Assembly (NCBI GenBank): GCA_964409695.1
Contig: CAYPDX010000003.1
Location: 1 to 49,518, forward strand
DNA: 49,518 nucleotides
Source of the DNA: JABDAD01 sp964409695
GTDB taxonomy: Bacteria; Pseudomonadota; Alphaproteobacteria; Rickettsiales; Rickettsiaceae
Direction of reading: 5' to 3'
This document shows, piece after piece, positions 1-8,499 of this stretch. Positions within the stretch are counted from its first letter, which is position 1, and each line of letters opens with the position of its first letter. The translations under genes and the position numbers were made by a program. A model generated the notes under the pieces. It did not search any database, had not been told where the DNA came from, and saw nothing but the letters and a program-made list of their open reading frames with translations.

Positions 1-160
1 GTGGAGCTTTTTTGTAAGCTGGGTTAGAAGAATTCGCGCCTATATGGTAAGAAATACCTGGTAAATAAAGTCCTAGTTCTTCAGCAAAACAAGTACTCGG
101 TAATAATAATGTAACTAATAAAATAATTTTTGTAATGGCAGATGAATGAGATTTATTCAT
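1..160 (-). CDS. Exported protein of unknown function, N-terminal fragment
   Basis: The reverse complement of 1-160 is open from an ATG at 160 to the window edge. It starts MNKSHSSAITKIILLVTLL and continues to a likely signal-peptidase I site after ...PSTCFA, so the product is probably periplasmic or outer-membrane. About 53 codons are visible and the C-terminus lies outside the window. The mature part begins EELGLYLPGISYHIGANSS, which I cannot assign to a family with confidence. It is transcribed away from glpX, so 161-315 must hold both promoters. The signal peptide is clear; the function is unknown. Confidence 0.6.
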   Translation of the reverse strand, partial: MNKSHSSAITKIILLVTLLLPSTCFAEELGLYLPGISYHIGANSSNPAYKKAP

Positions 161-315
161 AGTGGCACCATTAATTATATTAATGCGTATCTTCAGTATA
201 TTACTTATTCTAAATATCGTCAATATTTTGCTATTGTATTAATTGAGCCAAAAATCACAAGAAATCTTCTTGCTATTGCGCGATATATTCCATAATCTTA
301 AAGCACAAAAATAAA
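161..315. promoter_or_regulatory. Divergent intergenic region upstream of glpX
   Basis: This AT-rich spacer separates the leftward exported-protein gene from glpX. Near its right end a TTGCTA at about 277 followed about 17 bases later by TAATCT, or a CATAAT at about 291, could act as -35/-10 elements for glpX. The match to consensus is only moderate. No clear Shine-Dalgarno motif precedes either possible glpX start (316 or 328). Confidence 0.25.
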
Positions 316-1302
316 ATGAATTTAAATATGCCAGATATAACTGACAAAGGGTATGTAATACTCGATAGGAACCTTCCACTAGAAATGGTGAGGGTTACAG
401 AAGCCGCGGCAATAGCAGCCCATAAACTTATGGGTAGAGGCGATGAACATGCAGCAGATCAATTAGCTGTCGAAGCGATGAGAGCCTCTCTCAATAATAT
501 CGATATAAAGGGAACTGTTGTAATAGGTGAAGGTGAACGTGACGAAGCCCCTATGCTTTATATAGGTGAAAGGGTTGGAACGGGAAAAGGACCAAATATT
601 GATATAGCGCTTGATCCTCTAGAGGGTACAACGATACTTGCAACTGGTGGAAGCAACTCTCTTTCTGTTATAGCTATGACAGAACAGGGAAAATTCCTAA
701 ATGCTCCGGATACTTATATGGATAAAGTTGCAATAGGCTTTAAGTATAAAGAGCAAATTATTGATCTAGATCAAACTCCGAAAGAGAATCTAAAAAATAT
801 AGCAAAGGTTTTGGAAAGAGACGTTAGTGAGCTTGTTGTTGTAATTCTTGAAAGACCAAGGCATGAAGAATTGATAGCGCGAGTAAGAGAGGCTGGTGCG
901 CGCATACAATTAATTAGAGATGGAGATGTCGCCGGTGTTATCTCCACTTCAATTCCTGGTAGTGGTGCCAATGTTTATATGGGAACTGGTGGCGCTCCTG
1001 AAGGTGTTCTTGCTGCGGCTGCTCTTTGCACGACAGGTGGACAGATTTGTACGCGTCTTATTTTTAGAAACGACATTGAAAAAGAAAGGGCAAATCGTCT
1101 TGGAATTACTGATTTCAATAAAAAATATTATTTAAAAGATCTAGCATCAGGAGATGTGATGTTTGCCGCAACTGGGGTAACAGATGGATCAATGCTTAAA
1201 GGTGTACATTTAGTTCAAAATGGAGCCACAACACATTCTATGGCGATGAGAGCATCAACTGGAACTGTTAGATTCATTGAAACCCATCACAGGTTTAAAT
1301 AA
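316..1302 (+). CDS. glpX: Fructose-1,6-bisphosphatase, class II (GlpX)
   Basis: GlpX removes the 1-phosphate from fructose 1,6-bisphosphate, the irreversible step of gluconeogenesis, in the cytosol. The 328 residues match the usual family length. The metal/substrate motif GEGERDEAPM is at residues 71-80 and DPLEGT at 100-105, where class II enzymes carry DP-hydrophobic-D/E-GT. A second ATG at 328 (residue 5, MPDITDKGYVILDRN) is an equally good start; neither has a good ribosome site. recJ begins five bases after the stop, and glpX-recJ neighbours recur in Alphaproteobacteria. The assignment is secure. It implies sugar-phosphate synthesis from C3/C4 precursors, a capacity Rickettsia proper is reported to lack but other Rickettsiales families have. 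Confidence 0.95.
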   Translation: MNLNMPDITDKGYVILDRNLPLEMVRVTEAAAIAAHKLMGRGDEHAADQLAVEAMRASLNNIDIKGTVVIGEGERDEAPMLYIGERVGTGKGPNIDIALDPLEGTTILATGGSNSLSVIAMTEQGKFLNAPDTYMDKVAIGFKYKEQIIDLDQTPKENLKNIAKVLERDVSELVVVILERPRHEELIARVREAGARIQLIRDGDVAGVISTSIPGSGANVYMGTGGAPEGVLAAAALCTTGGQICTRLIFRNDIEKERANRLGITDFNKKYYLKDLASGDVMFAATGVTDGSMLKGVHLVQNGATTHSMAMRASTGTVRFIETHHRFK

Positions 1303-1307
1303 TCTAT

Positions 1308-3059
1308 ATGTCAGAGATTTCTGTTTCGGGCAAAATCTGGGAAGCTAAAAATGTAAATGAAAGGTTGGTTTACAAATATGTAAATGAATTCGAAATATCA
1401 GATTTATTAGCAAGAATATTAGTAGCACGCAATATATCAGAAGATAAGGTTATGTCTTTTATCTACCCTAAAATTCGTGATTTACTCCCAGATCCTTTTC
1501 ATTTAATCGATATGAGAAAGGCCTGCGAAAGAACTGCAGAGAAAATATTAGCAGGGGAGAAGATTACTATTCTTGGAGATTATGACGTTGATGGTGCTAC
1601 ATCATCAGCTCTTCTTCAGAGAGTATTTACTCAGCTTGGTGCTAATTCCTCAGTTCATATTCCAGATCGAGTGTCAGAAGGATATGGCCCCACAATATAT
1701 GCAATCGATAAATTCAAAAAAGAAGGTGCTGAGCTTGTTATAACAGTTGATTGCGGTATAACATCGTTTGAAGCTATTGATTATGCTCATTCTCTAGATT
1801 TGGATGTTATTATTTTGGATCATCATCTTGGCGCTGAAATAATGCCGAATGCTTATGCTATTGTAAATCCAAATAGATTTGATGAGCTTACCGAATATAA
1901 AGATTTAGCTGCAGTTGGTGTTTGTTTTCTATTCTCAGTTGGTCTAATAAAAATTCTAAGAGAACATGGATATTTTAATGATCGAGAAGAACCAGATTTA
2001 CTAAATTTACTCGATCTTGTAGCGCTTGGTACAATTTGTGACATGATGAGCCTTGTCGGGTTAAACCGTGCTTTTGTGATTCAAGGGCTAAAGGTAATGT
2101 CCAAAAAGAAAAATCTTGGTCTTAAGATCCTTTCTGAATATGGAAAAATAGATTTAAAGCCTAGCCCATATCATCTCGGTTTTATTATAGGACCAAGAAT
2201 AAACGCTGGTGGCAGAGTAGGTAAATCTTATTTAGGCTCGCACCTTCTTTCAACAAATGATGAAAATTTGGCATTTGATTATGCAGCTCAGCTCGAGGCT
2301 TTCAACGAAGAGCGTAAATTAATTGAGCAACAAGTTTTAGAAGAAGCAATTCTGATGGTGGAAAGTCAGAAAAAAAAGAATTATATTCTAATCTATAATG
2401 AAAATTGGCATCCTGGTGTTGTTGGAATAGTTGCTGGTAAACTCAAGGAACGATACCAAAAACCAGTAGCAGTTATGGCAATTGATGGAGAGCTTGGGAA
2501 AGCATCGTGTAGATCGGTTAGAGGTATTGATCTTGGAAGTAAAATTGTCGAAGCAAAGAATAAAAAAATTCTCATCTCTGGAGGCGGTCACGCGATGGCG
2601 GCTGGTTTTACTCTCTATAAAGACCGTATAGACGATATGATAGCATTTTTAGATGAGGCAATGGACTCAGAAACAAACACTTTATTGCAAAATAACAATT
2701 ATTTTTTTGATGTGAGCCTAACTCCAAGCGGAGCATCTCTCGAAGTTGCAGAAGAAATACAGAAATTAGAACCTTATGGGAATGGTAATAGCGAGCCAAT
2801 CGTTAGAATTGATGGAATGTATGTTTTAAAAGCAAATGTAACTAATAAGCACATAAATTGTTTATTAGCATCAGATTCCACGGCCTTAAAATCAAAATCT
2901 ATAAAGGCAATTGCTTTTAATTCTGTGGGAACAGCACTTGGAGATTCTTTGCTTTCTGCAAAACCTCTAAACCTTACAATTTTTGGTAACCTTAAGATTA
3001 ATCATTGGCAAGGCAATTCAACCCCTCAATTAAGCATATATGACATTATAGTGAACTGA
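1308..3059 (+). CDS. recJ: Single-stranded-DNA-specific 5'-3' exonuclease RecJ
   Basis: RecJ degrades single-stranded DNA 5' to 3' in recombinational and mismatch repair in the cytosol. The 583 residues match the family (about 570-600). The DHH-superfamily signature is complete: DYDVDG at 91-96, VDCGITS near 148, DHH at 171-173, a GTICDMM motif near 245, GPRINAGGR near 295, and the DHHA1 motif GGGHAMAAG near 425. The C-terminal part resembles the RecJ OB domain. The start lies five bases after glpX, so the two are probably co-transcribed. No disruption is seen. Confidence 0.96.
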   Translation: MSEISVSGKIWEAKNVNERLVYKYVNEFEISDLLARILVARNISEDKVMSFIYPKIRDLLPDPFHLIDMRKACERTAEKILAGEKITILGDYDVDGATSSALLQRVFTQLGANSSVHIPDRVSEGYGPTIYAIDKFKKEGAELVITVDCGITSFEAIDYAHSLDLDVIILDHHLGAEIMPNAYAIVNPNRFDELTEYKDLAAVGVCFLFSVGLIKILREHGYFNDREEPDLLNLLDLVALGTICDMMSLVGLNRAFVIQGLKVMSKKKNLGLKILSEYGKIDLKPSPYHLGFIIGPRINAGGRVGKSYLGSHLLSTNDENLAFDYAAQLEAFNEERKLIEQQVLEEAILMVESQKKKNYILIYNENWHPGVVGIVAGKLKERYQKPVAVMAIDGELGKASCRSVRGIDLGSKIVEAKNKKILISGGGHAMAAGFTLYKDRIDDMIAFLDEAMDSETNTLLQNNNYFFDVSLTPSGASLEVAEEIQKLEPYGNGNSEPIVRIDGMYVLKANVTNKHINCLLASDSTALKSKSIKAIAFNSVGTALGDSLLSAKPLNLTIFGNLKINHWQGNSTPQLSIYDIIVN

Positions 3060-3181
3060 TTGTGCACTTTTTACTATAAAACTTAAATAAATTACCATAT
3101 TTTTTCCTATAACAAATTCAAAACTTTGAACAATCATGTAATTATCATAACATTCAGTATCACAAAAATTGCAGAGATTTA

Positions 3182-4300
3182 ATGAGTAAACTTGATAGAG
3201 ACCCAATAGAAGAAGCAAAAATAGAGAGAAGAGAATTTGTTAATGAGATGTCTGCGGTCTTAAGAGACAAGACAGCAAGTGAGCTATTCACAACTTACAG
3301 CAAGGCGCCTGTTTCAAAAAAACCTCTAATAATAGATGCTGCAATTCAAAATTTGATAGAATTTGATAAGGTGAATGCTAAAGAATCTGTTGAATCTCAA
3401 ACTTCTGCTCATATAGGATTACTTACTTTTGAAGCGCTCAGAATTGATAAAAAAATAGATAGAGTTCTGGTTGATAGAATTACCGAGCATTTTATATCTC
3501 ACTTACCTCAGACTTTAGCGCATGTTAGCTCGGGAGAATTTTCCAATATTATTTTTAATTCTAGTCCTGAATGTCAAGGTCGTGCTATTGAACGTTTAGA
3601 AGAGCAAGACTATAACGAGACTATTCAAAAAACCATCAAAAATTACAAAGGAATTAAACTGAATTCAGAGGCTTTAAAATTGTCTCGAGCTGCACATTCT
3701 ACTGGAGAAATACCATCTTCGCCAACAGAAATGAAAGTTAAATCAATGGCTGAGAATTTAAAAACAAAGTCTTATGAAGAATTAAATAAATTTTACGATG
3801 AAGCGTCCAAAGGTGACAAAAAACTAATAATAGATGCTACAATCCGAAATCTAAAAGAATTTGAAAAACTGGACTTACCTTCTGTAAAACTTGCAGTCTC
3901 AGCTAACTCATCGTTTTTAGCTGATATAGTTTATGGAAATAATCCACCAATAGAAGTGCGTACAATTGATGCTATTACAGATCATTTTATGTCAAACCCA
4001 TCCAGAACATTAAGAGAAGTGGGTGGTTTTTCTTTCTCAAATGTTATTAATAGCTCGAGTGATGATGCCAAGGACCATGCAATTGATCAATTAATTCATA
4101 GAAATGATAAGATTTCTCAGGAAATTTTAGGAAATCTCAGGGAGGATAATCCTGAGTTTGAAAAAAGAATGATAAGAGTTATTGCAAGTAGCGTGCATAC
4201 GTCAAAATCACAAATAGCAGCAAATAGTACCGAAGGCCTAAAAGAAGAAAGGCGACCTCCTTTGCATCCAAAGACGCCAAGCGCTATAAGAACCCAGTAA
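3182..4300 (+). CDS. Unrecognised tandem-repeat helical protein with C-terminal RPPLHPKT motif
   Basis: I do not recognise a known family. The 372-residue product has no signal peptide or membrane segment and is predicted mostly helical and charged. It holds two copies of a roughly 130-residue module. Copy 1 (about residues 19-155) has KKPLIIDAAIQNLIEF and later EFSNIIFNSSP. Copy 2 (about 186-345) has DKKLIIDATIRNLKEF and SFSNVINSSS. A third copy forms most of the separate gene at 13108-13689. Both proteins end in a basic tail with the identical motif RPPLHPKT (here ERRPPLHPKTPSAIRTQ). The 120-base spacer after recJ suggests its own promoter. It converges on the protease gene, ten bases away. 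Repeat architecture and the charged tail fit a secreted effector or scaffold; this is inference only. Confidence 0.8.
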   Translation: MSKLDRDPIEEAKIERREFVNEMSAVLRDKTASELFTTYSKAPVSKKPLIIDAAIQNLIEFDKVNAKESVESQTSAHIGLLTFEALRIDKKIDRVLVDRITEHFISHLPQTLAHVSSGEFSNIIFNSSPECQGRAIERLEEQDYNETIQKTIKNYKGIKLNSEALKLSRAAHSTGEIPSSPTEMKVKSMAENLKTKSYEELNKFYDEASKGDKKLIIDATIRNLKEFEKLDLPSVKLAVSANSSFLADIVYGNNPPIEVRTIDAITDHFMSNPSRTLREVGGFSFSNVINSSSDDAKDHAIDQLIHRNDKISQEILGNLREDNPEFEKRMIRVIASSVHTSKSQIAANSTEGLKEERRPPLHPKTPSAIRTQ

Positions 4301-4310
4301 TTGAAAGATG

Positions 4311-5060
4311 TTATTTGGTTTGCTCTTTGATGCAATGAATATTCACAATATAATCTTTTGCATCAAGATCATTTCTGTAATTTGTTATTACGTCATAAGT
4401 ATAGTTCTTGTAGAAATTTATATTATTTTTTTCTAAAAATGCGACAAGGCTATCTAGGCCTACGGCAACCCCAACAACAGTTTTTGCACCTGTATCACCA
4501 TCTGTGTAAGTAGCTTTTGCTTTCACTACTCCAATTATATTGCCATTAGCATCTAGAACCGGGCCTCCACTATTGCCATGATCTACTGAATCTGTAAATT
4601 CTATTTCCGTATAATTTGAATCTGGGTTCTTGTAAACTCTAAGAATTTGTGCTTGCTTGGAAATATAAAGTCCTGATTCGCCTCTATCTAATGGATATCC
4701 AATTGTGAAAATTGTATCATTTACTGAAAGGGCTGAGTAATTAATTCTCAAATATGGTAGATGAGTCACTTCTTCATCGGATTGTAGCAGCGCTAAATCT
4801 TCAGTCAGGTCTTCGCTTATAAGAATTACTCTAGACGGTTCCACTGCGCCTCTTACTGCTATATTTAAACATTTCTCTACAACGTGTCTACTTGTTACTA
4901 TAATATTTCTAGATACAAAAAACCCAGTTCCACTATCAACAGCGTAAGAAGTTTCGGCTTTAAGCCCTTCTAATCTTACATTATCCCAATTATCATCAGA
5001 AAAAGCATCGAATGAGCTAAAAAGTAAAACATATATGTATATAATAAAGTGTTTTTTCAT
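4311..5060 (-). CDS. Exported trypsin-like serine protease (S1C-like), no PDZ domain
   Basis: A secreted chymotrypsin-fold protease. The triad is visible: His in TSRHVV, Asp in TEDLALL and Ser in DHGNSGGP, in the spacing of HtrA-like and V8-like enzymes. I place the start at the ATG at 5060 because it gives a standard signal peptide (MKKHFIIYIYVLLFSS, cleavage near DAFS). In-frame ATGs at 5075 and 5105 are possible, and none has a clear ribosome site. About 60 residues follow the catalytic domain, too short for a PDZ domain, so it is not a canonical DegP. It stands head-to-head with hflK-hflC-htrA, so two trypsin-fold exported proteases flank one locus. Substrate unknown; periplasmic or secreted. 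Confidence 0.85.
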   Translation of the reverse strand: MKKHFIIYIYVLLFSSFDAFSDDNWDNVRLEGLKAETSYAVDSGTGFFVSRNIIVTSRHVVEKCLNIAVRGAVEPSRVILISEDLTEDLALLQSDEEVTHLPYLRINYSALSVNDTIFTIGYPLDRGESGLYISKQAQILRVYKNPDSNYTEIEFTDSVDHGNSGGPVLDANGNIIGVVKAKATYTDGDTGAKTVVGVAVGLDSLVAFLEKNNINFYKNYTYDVITNYRNDLDAKDYIVNIHCIKEQTK

Positions 5061-5185
5061 TAAAAATATTTTCATATTGCATATACTTAAATCTATAGCT
5101 TGCATTTAGAAAAACAGACAAATATATTAGCAATATAATGGGCTTGTTTCTAGCAAGAGTAACCATTATGTCTCGTAAAAATTTT

Positions 5186-5189
5186 GAGG
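5186..5189 (+). promoter_or_regulatory. Ribosome binding site of hflK
   Basis: GAGG four bases before the ATG at 5194 is one of the clearer Shine-Dalgarno motifs in this AT-rich window. It supports the chosen hflK start over downstream ATGs. Confidence 0.6.
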
Positions 5190-5193
5190 TAGT

Positions 5194-6219
5194 ATGAATA
5201 AATCACCATGGGGCGATAGTGGGGATAACCCTGGAGAGGAATTTCTTAAAAGAGTGAGAAAGAACTCTTCAAAAATGAATATGGATTTTAAGATACCTGA
5301 TTTCACACCTTTTTCTCCAAAGACAGGAATAGCTATTCTAGTAGCAGCTGTAGCTTTGTGGTTTGCCACTGGTTTTTATAAAGTAGATGAAGGTGAGCAA
5401 TCTGTGGTTTTAAGATTTGGAGCCTACGTTAGGACGGCAGGGCCAGGGCTTAACTATCATCTTCCAGCTCCAATTGAAACAGCCATAGTTGAAGCAGTGA
5501 ATATTTCACGAACGATTGAAATTGGTTATAGATCAAATTCATACTCAGAAAATCCTAAAAGTATTCAGCATGAAAGTACTATGCTTACTGGTGATGAGAA
5601 TATAATAGATCTAAATTGTGTGGTTATGTGGCATATAAAAGATTTAGAAGAATATGTATTTAACGTCGCACACCCAGAAGAAGCTGTGAAAGCCGCTTCT
5701 GAAAGCGCTATAAGAGAAGTAATAGGAGAAACTCCTATATCTTCAATACTTTCAAGCCAGAAACAAGAAATTGCTAGTAAAATTGAAATGCTTGTACAAG
5801 ATACATTAGATCAATATAAAGCTGGTATAGAGATTGAAATGGTGCAGCTTTTAAAGGCAGAACCACCAGCAGAAGTTATTGATGCATATAGAGATGTTCA
5901 AACATCTAAAGCTGATAAAGAACGAGCAATAAATCAAGCAATAGCTTATAGTAATGATATTATTCCTAAAGCTCGAGGCGAAGCTGCAAAAATACTTGAA
6001 GCGGCTGAAGGTTATAAGCAAGAAACAATAGCAAAGGCATCAGGTGATACTAAACGGTTTTTATCTGTCTATACTCAATATTTAAACCAGAAGCAGATCA
6101 CAAAAAACAGAATGTATTTAGACGCTATAGAAGTAATACTTAAAGATTCAAAAAAATATATAATGGGTTCTGAGATGCTACCTCATATGGCAATTGGTCC
6201 TAAAGAGGAGAAGAGGTAG
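5194..6219 (+). CDS. hflK: HflK, SPFH-domain regulator of FtsH protease
   Basis: HflK forms, with HflC, a large membrane cage around the FtsH AAA protease and modulates membrane-protein turnover. The 341 residues begin with a Gly/Asp-rich cytosolic segment (MNKSPWGDSGDNPGEEF), then one membrane anchor at about 46-64. The SPFH/band-7 domain starts at VDEGEQSVVLRFG, and a helical region rich in Ala/Glu/Lys (QAIAYSNDIIPKARGEAAK) runs to the C-terminus. A GAGG ribosome site precedes the ATG. hflC follows two bases after the stop and htrA follows that, the usual alphaproteobacterial order. Assignment secure. Confidence 0.95.
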   Translation: MNKSPWGDSGDNPGEEFLKRVRKNSSKMNMDFKIPDFTPFSPKTGIAILVAAVALWFATGFYKVDEGEQSVVLRFGAYVRTAGPGLNYHLPAPIETAIVEAVNISRTIEIGYRSNSYSENPKSIQHESTMLTGDENIIDLNCVVMWHIKDLEEYVFNVAHPEEAVKAASESAIREVIGETPISSILSSQKQEIASKIEMLVQDTLDQYKAGIEIEMVQLLKAEPPAEVIDAYRDVQTSKADKERAINQAIAYSNDIIPKARGEAAKILEAAEGYKQETIAKASGDTKRFLSVYTQYLNQKQITKNRMYLDAIEVILKDSKKYIMGSEMLPHMAIGPKEEKR

Positions 6220-6221
6220 AA

Positions 6222-7082
6222 ATGTTAAAAGAATTTCCAATTAAAACAATTTTTCTTGTATGTTGCTTTTTTCTCTTTTTATCAAGTGTATTTACAGTTG
6301 ATCAAAGACAAACTGCTGTAATTTTCCAATTTGGTGAAGCCATGAGGGTAATTAAAGAACCCGGCCTCAATTTTAAAATCCCATTTATTCAGAAAGTTTC
6401 ATTCTTTGATAATAGGATAATTAATATTGATGCGGAAGCAAAGGAGCTTACAGCATCTGATGGAAAAAGAATTATCGTTGATGCTTTTGCCAAATTTAGA
6501 GTCACAAATACTGTTATTTTTTATAAAACTGTAAATAATTTGCAAGGTGTTAAAATCCGCCTCAATAAAATATTAGAATCCGAGATGCGTAAAGTTATCG
6601 GTAGAGTAGAGTTAACTCAGCTTCTATCATCTGCGCGGAGAGGAATTATTGAACAAATAAGAGATAATGTTAATACTGAAGCTCAGAAATTTGGTATTGA
6701 TGTTATTGATGTAAGAATATTAAGAGCTGATTTACCTAAAGAAAATAGTTCTGCTATCTATAGTAGAATGCAAACTGAAAGGGAAAAAGAAGCAAGGCAA
6801 ACTAGGGCCGAAGGTCAAGAAGAAGCTGATAGAATCAGTTCAAAAGCAGATAAAGAATCTAAAATTATTCTTGCCGATGCTTATATGAGGTCAGAAATTA
6901 TAAAAGGCGAAGGAGACGGAGAAGCTGCGAAAATTTTCAATGAAGCTTTTAGCAAAGATCCTGATTTTTATAATTTTTATAGACATCTTCAAACATATAA
7001 AACCACTTTCCAAAATGGAGAAACAACATTTATGCTTTCTCCCAATAGTGAATTTATGGAATATTTAAAAATAGGGAAATAA
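6222..7082 (+). CDS. hflC: HflC, SPFH-domain partner of HflK
   Basis: HflC is the second subunit of the HflKC complex controlling FtsH. The 286-residue protein has an N-terminal membrane anchor (about 7-26, IKTIFLVCCFFLFLSSVFTV), a band-7 domain starting VDQRQTAVIFQFGEAM, and the helical tail with the HflC-type QTEREKEARQTRAEGQEEAD motif. Length agrees with the family. A purine-rich ribosome site (gaggagaagagg) lies in the last codons of hflK, so the genes are translationally linked. htrA follows one base after its stop. Confidence 0.95.
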   Translation: MLKEFPIKTIFLVCCFFLFLSSVFTVDQRQTAVIFQFGEAMRVIKEPGLNFKIPFIQKVSFFDNRIINIDAEAKELTASDGKRIIVDAFAKFRVTNTVIFYKTVNNLQGVKIRLNKILESEMRKVIGRVELTQLLSSARRGIIEQIRDNVNTEAQKFGIDVIDVRILRADLPKENSSAIYSRMQTEREKEARQTRAEGQEEADRISSKADKESKIILADAYMRSEIIKGEGDGEAAKIFNEAFSKDPDFYNFYRHLQTYKTTFQNGETTFMLSPNSEFMEYLKIGK

Positions 7083-7083
7083 T

Positions 7084-8490
7084 ATGCGTAAAATTCTTTT
7101 AGTCCTAATAAATCTATGTTTTTTTCATATGTCAGTTGCATCAGCTGCTCCACTTGAAGGTTTTGCTGATATTGTAGAGCCTTTAATGCCAGCAGTAGTG
7201 AATATTAACACTGTAAAATATGCTAAGAAAAAACAGCAGAGATCTATGGTTCTAAAAGATCCAATGAATTTTGAACAATTACACGACTTACTTGACCAAT
7301 TTGGAATGCCATTCTTTATGGATGAAATGCCTACAAATCCGAAAGCAACTTCACTTGGTTCAGGATTTATTACAGATCCAGAAGGTTATGTAGTAACAAA
7401 CTACCATGTTATTAAAGATGCAGATGAGATTAATGTTAAACTAAATGATAATAGAGAATTTGTAGCTAAAATTGTTGGAAGTGATCAAAAAACAGATATT
7501 GCTGTGCTCAAAATTGATTCAAAAACTCCATTTCCTTTTGTAAGATTTGGTGATTCCAGCGTCTCTAGAGTTGGAGATTGGATTATTGCGATCGGAAATC
7601 CCTTCGGCCTTGGTGGGACAGTTACAAGTGGCATAATATCTTCCAAATCAAGAGATATTGATATTATCTATGGTGGAGTGATCGACGATTATATACAAAC
7701 AGATGCTGCAATTAATGGCGGAAATTCTGGTGGTCCAATGTTCAATATGCATGGAGAAGTTATTGGTGTAAATACTGCTATTTTATCTTCATCTGGTACG
7801 AATATTGGTATTAGTTTTGCAATACCATCCAGCAGTGTCACTAAAATAGTAAAACAGTTGAAAGATACTGGAAAAATTGAGAGAGGAAAACTAGGAATTA
7901 GAATACAAGAACTTACACCAGAAATTGCCGATGGTCTTAGTATAAAAGATGCTCGTGGGGCTTTAATTGCTGAAGTTGAGAAAGGTAGTTCTGCAGAGAA
8001 GGCTGGAATTAAATCTCGTGACATTATAGTAGAATATAATGGGCAAGAGATAAAAAATGTCAAAAGGCTACAGGTTCTAGTTGCAGAAACGTCTATTAAT
8101 CAAGAAGTAAAGATAAAAGTTCTGAGAGATGGCAAAGAGATTGAATTAAAAGCTATTATTAAGCAAACACAAGAAAAGGATCTTAAATCTGCAGATGCTT
8201 CTGATGACGATCTAAATAAAGGATATGAAGTTATAAATGGAGTTAAATTTGCTGACATAATGGACGATTCCACAAATGAAGGAGTTGTTGTTATATCTAA
8301 CGAAGCAAATAATTCATGGAGAAATTTAGTTGTAGGGGATGTTATTACTGCGGTAAATCAGATCGCAATTAGCAAGCTTGATGACTTTAAAAAAGAATAT
8401 GAGAATAGCAAAAAACTTAACAAGAAAAATATTGTCTTCCTTATTAATAGAGGAAAAATGACGGTTTTTCTTGCGCTCCCATTAGAGTAA
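7084..8490 (+). CDS. degP: Periplasmic serine endoprotease DegP/HtrA
   Basis: HtrA degrades and refolds misfolded envelope proteins in the periplasm. The 468 residues start with a signal peptide cleaved near SVASA-APLEG (about 21). The catalytic domain carries His108 (TNYHVIKDADE), Asp138 (TDIAVLKID) and Ser215 (GGNSGGP). Two PDZ domains follow, from about 270 (KLGIRIQELTPEIADGL) and about 380 (GVKFADIMDD). The length is that of DegP/DegQ. It directly follows hflC, so membrane and periplasmic quality control share an operon. Whether it is closer to DegP, DegQ or MucD cannot be decided by eye. Confidence 0.94.
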   Translation: MRKILLVLINLCFFHMSVASAAPLEGFADIVEPLMPAVVNINTVKYAKKKQQRSMVLKDPMNFEQLHDLLDQFGMPFFMDEMPTNPKATSLGSGFITDPEGYVVTNYHVIKDADEINVKLNDNREFVAKIVGSDQKTDIAVLKIDSKTPFPFVRFGDSSVSRVGDWIIAIGNPFGLGGTVTSGIISSKSRDIDIIYGGVIDDYIQTDAAINGGNSGGPMFNMHGEVIGVNTAILSSSGTNIGISFAIPSSSVTKIVKQLKDTGKIERGKLGIRIQELTPEIADGLSIKDARGALIAEVEKGSSAEKAGIKSRDIIVEYNGQEIKNVKRLQVLVAETSINQEVKIKVLRDGKEIELKAIIKQTQEKDLKSADASDDDLNKGYEVINGVKFADIMDDSTNEGVVVISNEANNSWRNLVVGDVITAVNQIAISKLDDFKKEYENSKKLNKKNIVFLINRGKMTVFLALPLE

Positions 8491-8499
8491 TAGCAATAT

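Noticed and set aside
7689..8063. 124-codon minus-strand frame inside htrA
   Set aside because: It is antisense to the protease and first PDZ domains, whose coding is unambiguous.
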